Below, piece after piece: positions 56,726-64,000 of a DNA stretch of 64,000 bases. This DNA comes from JABAAI01 sp965261955 (GTDB lineage: Bacteria; Spirochaetota; Leptospiria; Leptospirales; Leptonemataceae): the NCBI GenBank assembly GCA_965261955.1, contig CBDHEM010000013.1, positions 1 through 64,000 of the forward strand, given 5' to 3'. Every line of letters begins with the position of its first letter. The stretch's first letter is position 1. Below the pieces are notes generated by a model. The model was not told the origin of the DNA, searched no databases, and was given only the letters and a program-made list of their open reading frames with translations. Both the position numbers and the translations under genes were made by a program.

Positions 56726-57532
56726 TTATTGGAAGCCGAGCTTTTTATGGTATTGTTTTTTTTGTAAACTAAGTAGTTTTCGGAAAATTTTTTTAGATTT
56801 AGTTTCAACTTCAATGGCCGTTCTTTTTTGTTTTTTTTGTAAATTCCGAACTAAAGCGACTTCATAAAATATAGGGTCATGATATTTTGGGGGGATAGGA
56901 TATAGTACTCGTAGTTTTTGGTTAAATATGACATCACTTTTATAGAGTATGCCAAGTTTGCACTCCCCATTTTCCATAGAGTATATAGCATGTTGTGAGT
57001 TTGTGGCTGGGATCACTTTATTTTGCATAGGAAGCCAAGCTTGCATATGTTGAAGAGCTTGTTTACTATAGATACCAACGGGTACATAGTTTGTATTTCC
57101 GAGTATCCAGCAGTTATTGCTTTGTATAAGATGAGAGAAGCATTTTTTTGTTATGGGAAAAGTTTTTGGAAAACCATTGGGGAAAAGATGTGATAGATTT
57201 GTGTCTGCTTGTGTTATAACCATAAGTCGATTTGTAAAAAGCCTTTTGCGACTTTTTTCCCAAATGAGTTTTTTTTTATTGAGATAATCCATCCAAAGGG
57301 GGTGTGCAGATACAAATATATGAGCTGGTGCACCTTGGGCAATTTGACGGGCTAGAGTTGCTGAGGAAGCATAAGAAGGCGTACAGCCTTTTTTTTCACA
57401 TATTTGTGCTAGTGTTTTTTGGAAGTATTCTCTTGTACTGACCGGTGCAAAAAGGAGTACACGTTCTTTGTCGTTAGTTTCACATCTAAAAAATACCAAA
57501 AGAAAAAATAGTACAAGCAAATAACGAAACAT
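56726..57532 (-). CDS. modA: ModA-like molybdate-binding lipoprotein
   Basis: 268 residues from ATG 57532, where the signal MFRYLLVLFFLLVFFRC begins; an upstream in-frame start at 57661 would add 43 unneeded residues. The lipobox LVFFRC gives a lipid anchor. ModA landmarks: 'APVSTREYFQKTL', 'ASSATLARQIAQGAPAHIFVSA', 'WMDYLNKKKLI', 'RLMVITQ' and 'GILYKSDV'. These form the oxyanion site (molybdate or tungstate). No permease or ATPase gene lies nearby, so the transporter is incomplete here or its parts are elsewhere. The C-terminal 25 residues are very basic. Confidence 0.82.
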   Translation of the reverse strand: MFRYLLVLFFLLVFFRCETNDKERVLLFAPVSTREYFQKTLAQICEKKGCTPSYASSATLARQIAQGAPAHIFVSAHPLWMDYLNKKKLIWEKSRKRLFTNRLMVITQADTNLSHLFPNGFPKTFPITKKCFSHLIQSNNCWILGNTNYVPVGIYSKQALQHMQAWLPMQNKVIPATNSQHAIYSMENGECKLGILYKSDVIFNQKLRVLYPIPPKYHDPIFYEVALVRNLQKKQKRTAIEVETKSKKIFRKLLSLQKKQYHKKLGFQ

Positions 57533-57546
57533 GATAAAAAATAAAA

Positions 57547-57576
57547 AAAGTATTTTAAAGTATTTTAAAGTATTTT
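57547..57576. repeat. 10-bp tandem repeat, three copies
   Basis: AAAGTATTTT three times in the gap between the cyclo-ligase gene and modA, just upstream of the modA start. Confidence 0.9.
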
Positions 57577-57605
57577 TTGGTAGGGATTTACGAGATGAAC
57601 AGAGG

Positions 57606-58172
57606 TTAAGGGGTGTAGCTTTGGATACCTTTTTCTGTAATACCATAAAGAACTTGTACATCGTGTGTTTCTGTCTTGAATTGCAATTGGGATAGACTTT
57701 TTGGGATAAGGGCTAGGGAAATAGAAAAAGAAAAAACTTCCTTCCAACGATCATAGTAACCTCCTCCACGACCCAAACGACTTCCGTCAGTGTGGAGGCC
57801 AAGGGATGGCAATATGATATGATCTTCTTGACTCAAAGGAAGCTTGAGGAGAGGGGCGTGTGCTCCCGGCCCGGGAACCCCCTTGTATCCAGCTTCTATT
57901 TTTGAAAATAACTTATGCTTGGGGTCATAATAGCGAAACTCCATGATGCCATTGGCCATAGTTCGTGGGGCATAAAGTTCTAGTTTTCGTTTCCCTAGCA
58001 ATTTGTGATAATCAAATTCATTTGCTAAAGGTAATGAGATGAGGAGGCGTCCGTTAGGTTGAATGTTGTCTAAAAAAGAGGCAAGATGTGCAAAAAGTTT
58101 TTTGGGTTTATCTGTTTGAAAAAAATGCTTCCAACTAGCATGGCAAAAAATCCGTGCTTCTTGTTTTGTCAC
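57606..58172 (-). CDS. 5-formyltetrahydrofolate cyclo-ligase family protein
   Basis: 188 residues from GTG 58172. The active-site and folate/ATP motifs are clear: 'GPGAHAPLLKLPL' in place of the usual P-x-x-x-F/G-D-x-x-G-x-R block, 'DHIILPSLGLHTDGSRLGRGGGYYDRW' (key part RLGRGGGYYDRW), and 'THDVQVLYGITEKGI'. The enzyme makes methenyl-THF from 5-formyl-THF with ATP. The N-terminal Arg-rich helix of typical members is short or missing, so either the start lies on an unrecognised codon or this is a divergent form. Confidence 0.82.
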   Translation of the reverse strand: MTKQEARIFCHASWKHFFQTDKPKKLFAHLASFLDNIQPNGRLLISLPLANEFDYHKLLGKRKLELYAPRTMANGIMEFRYYDPKHKLFSKIEAGYKGVPGPGAHAPLLKLPLSQEDHIILPSLGLHTDGSRLGRGGGYYDRWKEVFSFSISLALIPKSLSQLQFKTETHDVQVLYGITEKGIQSYTP

Positions 58173-58726
58173 GATAGCTTTTTTATGGGATGGAGAAAAG
58201 TGAATAGTGGGAAAATATAATGAATGGGAAATTATTATAGATTGTATAAAAACAGAAAATGGCCACTCGTGCCGTAGTATTCAAATTTATGGAGCCCGGA
58301 AAAACCAGGTGGGTCGCCTGTTTTCATCCTCTGCCTTCTCCCATGCTACTTAAGCAAGAGCCTGACTTCAAACAAAAAACCCCAGCGTCCCATATAAAAA
58401 AATTGGACTCAAAAACGTAAATCGCTTCGAACACAGTAGCCAGCGTAATCTGACTAGAGATATATACTCTGTCAAGAATTTTTAGATTGATTTTGTTTAT
58501 GGGACTGTTACAAAAAAACAGGAAGTTAACCTTCTAAAATGCCTTAAATCAGCGTTTCTGTAGTGCTCTATTTATATTTTAAAACAGTCTCTTTATATGT
58601 TTATGCTACACAGGCTTCAATTTCCAAGTGCAATACATCTCATTTTCATTTCTCTTTCAAAAAAAGACTTGTTGCAAGTACCTTTTTTTTATACTATGGA
58701 GACATATATAGACGGAGGATGAAAGG
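58173..58726. other. Intergenic region upstream of the bufferin gene
   Basis: It contains the MITE at 58501-58591 and otherwise no supported gene. The bufA promoter should be near its right end, where GGAGG (58714-58718) supplies a ribosome site. The short match to RNase P (58289-58300) was considered and dropped. Confidence 0.4.
58501..58591. repeat. MITE copy upstream of the bufferin gene
   Basis: From GGGACTGTTACAAAAAAA to ATTTTAAAACAGTCTC, 91 bp, with the core AATGCCTTAAATCAGCGTTT. Slightly shortened compared with the other copies. Confidence 0.8.
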
Positions 58727-58999
58727 ATGAAAAATAAAAACCAATATGCAGTGACGGCAGCTCTTGTTGCTTTTCTGGGTTCAAGCTTAACTCTGGGTAC
58801 AGAACTTGAGGCCATGCCAAAGCCAAAATGGAAGGGCTATGAAAAGTGTTCTGGCATAGCTAAAAAAGGTAAAAATGATTGTGGTGCCAATGGGCATGGC
58901 TGTGCCGGCCATGCTACTAAAGATGGAGATGCTAAGGAATGGATTTATCTACCGAAGGGTCTTTGCAAAAAGATTGTGGGTGGTAAAGCGGTAAAATAA
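58727..58999 (+). CDS. bufA1: Bufferin-type (DUF2282) metallophore precursor
   Basis: 90 residues, with GGAGG about eight bases before ATG 58727. Signal peptide of about 29 residues ending 'GTELEA', then a short core with four Cys in the DUF2282 order: EKC, KNDC, GHGCAGH and PKGLCKK. Proteins of this family are exported ribosomal peptides; in Caulobacter they are modified at Cys by a DUF692 enzyme (BufB) with a DUF2063 partner (BufC) and bind copper. The pattern 'GKNDC' and 'CAGHATKDG' fits well. The DUF692 gene lies 377 bp downstream; no DUF2063 gene is present nearby. Confidence 0.88.
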   Translation: MKNKNQYAVTAALVAFLGSSLTLGTELEAMPKPKWKGYEKCSGIAKKGKNDCGANGHGCAGHATKDGDAKEWIYLPKGLCKKIVGGKAVK

Positions 59000-59005
59000 A
59001 TATTA

Positions 59006-59120
59006 GAGTTGTTGCAAAAATAATAAGAACTACTGTGAAGAGTAAGTAACGTAGTCAAATGTCGATTTAAGGTTATTTTAGACAGGTCGTCTCTTACTTT
59101 TCCGTATTTTACAACGACTC
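59006..59120. repeat. MITE copy directly after the bufferin gene
   Basis: GAGTTGTTGCAAAA and TTTTACAACGACTC pair at 12 of 14 positions; 115 bp. It starts 7 bp after the bufA stop and could form a transcript hairpin there. Confidence 0.75.
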
Positions 59121-59155
59121 TATTTTACTTTGGGCTCATCTGTTTTGTGACTCAT

Positions 59156-59284
59156 TGGACTGTTACGAAATATAAAAAAAAGGAAGTGAACCTTTTGAGA
59201 TGCTTTAAATCGGTATTTCATGGTGTTTCATGGCGCTTTTTTCATGGGACTCCATTTACATTTGTTTATATTTAGCAAAGTCCC
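59156..59284. repeat. Second MITE copy inside the buf locus
   Basis: From TGGACTGTTACGAAATAT to TATATTTAGCAAAGTCCC, about 129 bp. It is longer than other copies because a stretch around GTTTCATGGCGCTTTTTTC is partly duplicated. Only 35 bp separate it from the previous copy. Confidence 0.75.
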
Positions 59285-59336
59285 CTCACGAAAAAATATC
59301 CTGATTTTCGAAATGAGAGAGTGTACGCTCTATTCT

Positions 59337-59388
59337 GATGGTAATTTGTGATGGTGATTTGTGATAGTAAGTTGTGATGGTAGTTTGT
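59337..59388. repeat. 13-bp tandem repeat over the bufB start
   Basis: Four units related to GATGGTAATTTGT, plus the beginning of a fifth. The ATG used for bufB (59377) is inside the fourth unit, and other units carry ATGs in other frames. No Shine-Dalgarno is visible. Confidence 0.85.
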
Positions 59389-60198
59389 GATGGTGTTACT
59401 GGCGTGGGGCTTGGTCTACGCCAGCCACATACCCAACATATATTACAAAAATTGCCAGAGGTTGCTTGGTTTGAGATTCTATTTGATAACTTTCGCCCTT
59501 ACACCAAAAGAAATGAGAATATACTCCAAAATCTTTTTGCTTCTTATCCACTAACTTTACATTGTGTTGGAATGAATTTAGGTTCTCCTGACCCATTAGA
59601 TTTTTCCTACTTAAAAGAGGTGCGTACTCTTAAAAATGAATGTAAAGCAAAATGGATCTCAGATCATCTTTGCTGGAGTGCCGTTGATGGTATTTATCAT
59701 CATGACCTTTTGCCTTTAGCTTACACAAGAGAAGTCGTGCAATACTTGAGTGAGCGCATAGATGCTGTTCAAAATTTTTTGGGAGAGCAGATACTTGTGG
59801 AAAATATTTCTTCTTATATAGAATTTAAGTACTCTGAATTGGAGGAGGTTGACTTTCTGAACCTCCTTTGTGAGAAAGCAAATTGTCGACTTCTTTTGGA
59901 TATCAATAATATTTATGTAAATGCCTTCAATTTCAGAAGGGATGCTTTCGATTTTTTTGGAAAGTTATCGAAAGAGTATGTAGCGCAATATCACTTGGCG
60001 GGGTACGATGCCTTTGATGATTATTTACTGGACTCTCATGGGCAGGCCATTAGTGAAGCTGTTTGGGAGCTTTTTTTCTATGCACTCAAGCATGTGGGTC
60101 CATTGCCAACTAGTATTGAGCGTGACGGGAATATTCCTTCTTTTGGAGAGCTTTATAAAGAAAAACAAAGAGCTGAGAGTTACTATTCTTTGTTGTGA
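59377..60198 (+). CDS. bufB1: DUF692 (BufB/MbnB/TglH-type) iron enzyme
   Basis: 273 residues from ATG 59377, the DUF692 length. TIM-barrel landmarks: 'GVGLGLRQPHTQHIL', 'WFEILFDNF', 'LTLHCVGMNLGS', 'WISDHLCWSAVDG', 'ILVENISSYIEF', 'LLLDINNIYVNAFN', 'YHLAGYDAFDDYLLDSHGQAIS', with the His, Glu and Asp that bind two or three iron atoms. Relatives convert Cys to oxazolone or thiooxazole groups (MbnB, BufB) or remove CH2 (TglH), always with a small partner protein that feeds the substrate. Upstream bufA is the clear substrate candidate. The partner gene is missing: the next gene is an SRPBCC protein on the other strand. Confidence 0.92.
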   Translation: MVVCDGVTGVGLGLRQPHTQHILQKLPEVAWFEILFDNFRPYTKRNENILQNLFASYPLTLHCVGMNLGSPDPLDFSYLKEVRTLKNECKAKWISDHLCWSAVDGIYHHDLLPLAYTREVVQYLSERIDAVQNFLGEQILVENISSYIEFKYSELEEVDFLNLLCEKANCRLLLDINNIYVNAFNFRRDAFDFFGKLSKEYVAQYHLAGYDAFDDYLLDSHGQAISEAVWELFFYALKHVGPLPTSIERDGNIPSFGELYKEKQRAESYYSLL

Positions 60199-60236
60199 TT
60201 TTGGCGAGTCATTGCCAGAAAAATGATCTTTTCTAT

Positions 60237-60668
60237 TTATAGAGAGGCTTTTAAGGGACCTAGAAACGAAGCTGCCCAAATTTCATCCTGCATTTCTAGG
60301 AGTTTTTGTGTGGGTAGACCGGAGTGTTTCATTTCTATGCAAATCCCCTTTGTTAGAGGGGTTAGATGCCATGTGACCATAGAATCAATATGAGATGCCT
60401 CCCATTGGACATGTCGTATTGTGTGTACCAATAAAGAAGGGCTTTCTATTTCTCGAATGGTTCCATGCATTTCCCCGTCCCAAAAAGAAATTATGCCGTG
60501 TACTTTTGCTTGGACGCGGGAAGGGCCACCTCCCCATTCATCAATGGTGTTTCTATCCGTAAGGGCTTGGAAAGCCTTCTCGATAGAGGAATTGGCACTT
60601 CTAATGGTTAGTTTATAATGGATACACAATTCTTCTTGGATACTTCTTTCCTCTACTATTCGCAACAT
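60237..60668 (-). CDS. SRPBCC/AHSA1-type ligand-binding protein
   Basis: 143 residues. 'SSIEKAFQALTDRNTIDEWGG' and then 'FWDGEMHGTIREIESPSLLVHTI' (in part: GTIREIESPSLLVHTIR) fit the Bet v1-like START/SRPBCC fold of the AHSA1 group: a helix with A-(F/L)-T-D-x-x-x-x-x-x-W, followed by beta strands, ending in a long helix. Roles in the group range from Hsp90 activation to hydrophobic ligand binding. The first 15 residues are atypical, so the start may be downstream. It converges with bufB (38 bp). Confidence 0.72.
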   Translation of the reverse strand: MLRIVEERSIQEELCIHYKLTIRSANSSIEKAFQALTDRNTIDEWGGGPSRVQAKVHGIISFWDGEMHGTIREIESPSLLVHTIRHVQWEASHIDSMVTWHLTPLTKGICIEMKHSGLPTQKLLEMQDEIWAASFLGPLKASL

Positions 60669-60830
60669 ATGCCTATAGTATCGGCAAAGAATAAAAAAGT
60701 GCAGATATATTTTGGAGTTTTACATTCACATCAATTTCTTATGAAATCGAGATATGTTTTTCAGAAAAATATTGCCACTCTTAAAAAAATGATGGCTTTA
60801 TTTTATTTATCAAAATATTTTTGATCTATT

Positions 60831-62114
60831 ATGGGACGTATTTACTCAAAATGTCCACCGGCTTCTCAATCCATTGGTATTGCTTTTTCTGGGGGTTTGG
60901 ATACTTGTACGGCCCTTCTTTGGTTGAGTCAGCGTGATCTCAAAGTATATTCTTATACGGCCGATTTAGCTCAGCCAGATGAAAAAAACATAGAAGAAAT
61001 CCCTCAACAGGCTCGTGACCATGGGGCTACACAGGCCCGCCTTCTTGATTGCCGTGAGGCTTTAGTTCAAGAGGGTATGCTCGCTATTCAGTGTGGTGCT
61101 TTTCATATACAAAGTGGGGGACGTAAATATTTCAATACAACTCCTTTGGGTCGTGCTGTGACAACGCTGGCTATAATCGAGGCCATGAAAAAAGATCAAG
61201 TGACTATTTTTGGAGATGGAAGTACACACAAAGGAAATGACATTCAGCGTTTCTATCGCTATGGAGTTCTTGCTAATCCAGATTTAGAAATATATAAGCC
61301 TTGGTTAGATGAAGATTTTGTGAGTGAGTTAGGTGGACGTGAAGAAATGTCAAGTTATCTAGAAAAACACAACAAGCCTTACTCCATGAGTGCTCCCAAA
61401 GCCTATAGTACGGATGCAAATATACTAGGAGCGACTCATGAAGCGAAAGAGCTAGAGTATCTAGAAAAGAGTTTGTACCTTGTGGAGCCCATTATGGGCA
61501 TTCCTCATTGGAAAGAAGAGCTAGCCATTGCAAAAGAAACGGTGAGTGTAGAATTTTCTGAAGGTCTTCCCGTTGGGATCAACGGTAAAGAGATACCGGA
61601 CAAAGTGGAGCTTCTTTTGTTAGCCAATGCGATTGGTGGTCGACATGGTCTAGGCATGAGTGACCAAATCGAAAACCGTGTAATTGAAGCAAAAAGTCGA
61701 GGGATTTATGAAGCACCGGGCATGGCCCTTTTACATATTTGTTATGAACGCTTGCTTGCTGCTACTCATAATGAAAACATGCTAGATTTGTATTTTACAG
61801 AAGGCCGTCGTTTGGCACATTTTCTCTATGAAGGGCGTTGGTACGATCCAGAAGCATTGCTTATCAGAGATGCTCTGTGTCGATTTTTAGCCCATCCTAT
61901 TTGTGGTACGGTCACCCTAGATTTACGCAGAGGGGATGACTATACCATACTCAAAACGGATGCCCTTCACGGTACCTATGAGCCGGAAAACTTGAGTATG
62001 GAAAGAGTCGATTCTACCTTTAGCTCTCAAGATCGTATAGGTGCCTTGAGTATGCAAGATCTCGGTATTGAGGCTAATCGAAAAATTCTGAAAGAACTTT
62101 CAAGTAAAAAATAG
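60831..62114 (+). CDS. argG: Argininosuccinate synthase
   Basis: 427 residues. P-loop IAFSGGLDTCTALLWL near the N-terminus; 'FGDGSTHKGNDIQRFYRYG' binds aspartate and citrulline; 'NILGATHEAKELE' and 'NAIGGRHGLGMSDQIENR' follow. The length and these patterns match the E. coli-type (class II) enzyme, longer than the common 400-residue form. It condenses citrulline and aspartate for arginine synthesis. No other arg gene is adjacent. Confidence 0.95.
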   Translation: MGRIYSKCPPASQSIGIAFSGGLDTCTALLWLSQRDLKVYSYTADLAQPDEKNIEEIPQQARDHGATQARLLDCREALVQEGMLAIQCGAFHIQSGGRKYFNTTPLGRAVTTLAIIEAMKKDQVTIFGDGSTHKGNDIQRFYRYGVLANPDLEIYKPWLDEDFVSELGGREEMSSYLEKHNKPYSMSAPKAYSTDANILGATHEAKELEYLEKSLYLVEPIMGIPHWKEELAIAKETVSVEFSEGLPVGINGKEIPDKVELLLLANAIGGRHGLGMSDQIENRVIEAKSRGIYEAPGMALLHICYERLLAATHNENMLDLYFTEGRRLAHFLYEGRWYDPEALLIRDALCRFLAHPICGTVTLDLRRGDDYTILKTDALHGTYEPENLSMERVDSTFSSQDRIGALSMQDLGIEANRKILKELSSKK

Positions 62115-62729
62115 AGAGGTGAGGCGTCGTTGGGCGATAGAGTCCTCGTTGGCTATTCCGCTCTGTTGCTATTTTTTCCGGTAACTTGGGTATATTTGAG
62201 TATAGAGAGAACTTCAACCATAGGAACGCCCGTTAGGCTAAGCGACTAATGGGACTATTGTAAAGCGTAAATAATTGCAAATAAAGTGCCATGAAAGTGC
62301 CGTGAAACACCGATATGGAGCATTCTAAACGGTTCATTCCTTGGTTTTTTGCATTTTGCAAAAATCTCATAATATATTTTAAATCTATAAAAAATTAAGG
62401 AGAGCAAAATCAACTGTACAAAATATGAAAACTACTTATTTTCGAGACAGGAAAACAATCAGCCCCAGAATAGAATGGAATAGAATAGCTATAAAATATA
62501 CCTTATTTCTCCAGTATCCACTTATTGGAATCAAATATTCAACAGACAAGGGGCGTCAAAAATTTCGACACGGTTGTGGATTTCTTGGGAAGCTTGCATA
62601 GGAAAAACCGGTGTCTATTATACATAGAGATATCACAAGGGGATTGCAATTCAGAAAATCGGGCGTTTTTATGGGGGTAAAGCAGATGGTAATCTGACCA
62701 TACGATGTTATCTTTTTGCAGGATGAGAT
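62115..62729. other. Intergenic region with a MITE
   Basis: Apart from the MITE at 62251-62369 no gene or RNA could be supported. It lies between argG and the convergent helicase gene. Confidence 0.4.
62251..62369. repeat. MITE copy downstream of argG
   Basis: GGGACTATTGTAAAGCG at the left, GCATTTTGCAAAAATCTC at the right, with the inverted core 'GTGAAACACCGATATGGAGCATT'. About 119 bp. It is in the opposite orientation to the copies at 52.7 and 58.5 kb, judged by the core. Confidence 0.7.
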
Positions 62730-64000
62730 CTATTGTATTTTAGAGAGGGGCGTGTACTGACTTAAAAAAAGTTTCACCGCTTCATCTTTTACAAATCGTA
62801 TACTCAATTTTTGACCGATGGGCATCGCTTCTATTTTCAGAATGACTCCCTTCCCATATTTTTCATGAAAAATATTTTCTCCAGTAGAATACACTTCTAT
62901 TTGAGTCGGAGTGGTTTTTTTTGACTTTGTTGTTTTAACTTGATTCGACCGGCTAGATGATGAGCTGGGAATTTTATTGGCATTAAACGAATAAGTGAGG
63001 ACATCCTTATCTATCTCATCAACGAAAGACGAAACTTGACGCATCTGCAAAGACCCAAAAATTCCTCTTTGTCTGGCATAACTCAAATGTAAATATTCTC
63101 GAGCTCGTGTGATTCCCACATATAGCAAACGCCTTTCTTCTTCTTCGGTACCATCTTCTAGTGATAGACTATGGGGAAGATAGCCTTCTTCCAAGCCACA
63201 CAAATATACACAAGTAAACTCAAGGCCCTTAGCATTATGTAGAGTCATTAAGTACAAATATTGGGAAGCTTCTTTTTTTCCTGCCTCTTCGTTTGCATCA
63301 AGAGTAATACGTTGTAAAAAATCTCTTAAGCTAGGCTTTATTATAAGGGTATCTGCTTTTTCTGGGTCATAATCCAGAGGTTCTCCATCATAGATATAAG
63401 CATTGGCTAGTTTCGTTTGACATTCGTTTTCATATTCTCGCAAGGATGTTAAGAGCTCATAAATATTTTCTAAACGACCGGCAGCTTCATGGGAAATTTC
63501 GTCTGTGAGAGACTTGCAATACAAAGACTCTTCTATCACACGTTCCACAAGGGCACTAGGCAATAGGTCTTCCTCTTTATAAAGTTTATGCCAAGATCGA
63601 AAGAGTTTGTAAAGTGAAAGAATTTTTTTGGGAGCACGGAACTCAGGTACTTCAGAAGCTGTAGCCAAGCACTCTAGCAAACTTTGATTACGACTCAAAG
63701 CGAGGGCTTTCAAGCGCTTCAGACTAGTTTTCCCTATCCCCCTTGTAGGTACATTGATAATACGCTCTAGACTCAAATCATCTTCTGGATTTATAATCAC
63801 ATTCAAGTAGGCTAGTATATCTTTGATTTCTTTTCTAGCGTAAAATCCTATATCATTTACAATTACATAGGGTAACTGACGCTCACGCAAAATCCTTTCA
63901 AATATACGAGACTGAGCATTTGTTCGATAGAAAATCGCCATTTCATCTAGAGGTATACCTTGGCTTTGATAGTGTAGAATATTTTGTATGGTACCCCAAG
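62730..64000 (-). CDS. UvrD/PcrA/Rep helicase, C-terminal part (gene runs off the right edge)
   Basis: At least 423 codons; the frame is open to the window end ('IQNILHYQSQGIPLDEMAIFYR'), so the N-terminal part with Walker A lies outside. Superfamily 1A motifs: IV 'MAIFYRTNAQSRIFE', 'NVPTRGIGKTSLKRL', V 'MTLHNAKGLEFTCVYLCGLEEG', VI 'EEERRLLYVGITRARE'. The C-terminal 'FHEKYGKGVILKIE' is the tudor-like end shared by PcrA and UvrD. Roles: excision repair, mismatch repair or replication restart. Confidence 0.93.
   Translation of the reverse strand, partial: WGTIQNILHYQSQGIPLDEMAIFYRTNAQSRIFERILRERQLPYVIVNDIGFYARKEIKDILAYLNVIINPEDDLSLERIINVPTRGIGKTSLKRLKALALSRNQSLLECLATASEVPEFRAPKKILSLYKLFRSWHKLYKEEDLLPSALVERVIEESLYCKSLTDEISHEAAGRLENIYELLTSLREYENECQTKLANAYIYDGEPLDYDPEKADTLIIKPSLRDFLQRITLDANEEAGKKEASQYLYLMTLHNAKGLEFTCVYLCGLEEGYLPHSLSLEDGTEEEERRLLYVGITRAREYLHLSYARQRGIFGSLQMRQVSSFVDEIDKDVLTYSFNANKIPSSSSSRSNQVKTTKSKKTTPTQIEVYSTGENIFHEKYGKGVILKIEAMPIGQKLSIRFVKDEAVKLFLSQYTPLSKIQ

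Noticed and set aside
58283..58310. RNase P RNA gene on the minus strand
   Set aside because: Only CCGGGCTCCATA matches; the preceding GAGGAAAGT and the 3' conserved block are absent.
60618..60824. Small gene between the SRPBCC gene and argG
   Set aside because: No ribosome site and no domain. It partly overlaps the SRPBCC gene on the other strand, so it is most likely chance.

Overview
The window reads as one stretch of an AT-rich bacterial chromosome. My best guess is a spirochaete of the Leptospirales kind, held with moderate confidence. The reasons are a 5S rRNA gene with no 16S or 23S beside it, an enolase gene followed directly by an FtsB-like gene, several loosely spirochaete-style lipoprotein signals, and envelope genes such as a phospholipase D/lamin-tail/beta-barrel trio. 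The cell has an outer membrane: there is a type II secretion secretin and a large beta-barrel protein. No marker gene in the window settles the genus.

Layout. 0.5-9 kb: a ferritin-like gene, the envelope trio, eno-ftsB and prfB. 9-11 kb: an eroded accessory patch with gene remnants and small coiled-coil/membrane genes. 11-16 kb: 5S rRNA, a lipoprotein with a strong terminator, ispF coupled to a lipase-like hydrolase, an AAA ATPase and a cytochrome c. 16.7-21.6 kb: a single-polypeptide Type ISP restriction-modification enzyme, then an IS scar. 22.5-32.4 kb: an LtaS-type sulfatase, topA, and gspD-E-F-G. 32.7-44.7 kb: lpdA, a gene fusing McsA-like zinc fingers to a shortened McsB-like domain, clpC, a TPR protein with mtaB, and a three-gene operon ending in a GHKL ATPase-fold protein. 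44.7-51.3 kb: an accessory island with a methyltransferase pseudogene, a gene broken three ways, an intact IS5-type element, and a row of small membrane or secreted proteins. 51.4-64 kb: plsC, a Spy-like protein, a YyaL/DUF255 protein, an orphan ModA, a 5-formyl-THF cyclo-ligase, a bufferin-type metallophore precursor (DUF2282) with its DUF692 enzyme, argG, and the 3' part of a UvrD/PcrA helicase gene.

Two points stand out. First, the gene 285 bp upstream of clpC joins four CxxC zinc knuckles to a recognisable but truncated McsB arginine-kinase domain. It keeps the SRIRLARN-like and NEEDH-like motifs but has lost the substrate-loop cysteine and the whole C-terminal domain. It looks like a one-gene, possibly catalytically dead, version of the McsA/McsB/ClpC protein-quality module. 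Second, the bufferin precursor and its DUF692 enzyme have no DUF2063 partner nearby, and two miniature transposable elements and a 13-bp tandem repeat lie between them.

The region is also peppered with at least seven copies of a 90-130 bp palindromic MITE with ends close to GGGACTGTTGCAAAA, and with many short tandem duplications (8-46 bp). Together with the IS, these explain much of the gene decay. All functional calls come from reading motifs in the translated sequence; no database search was possible.
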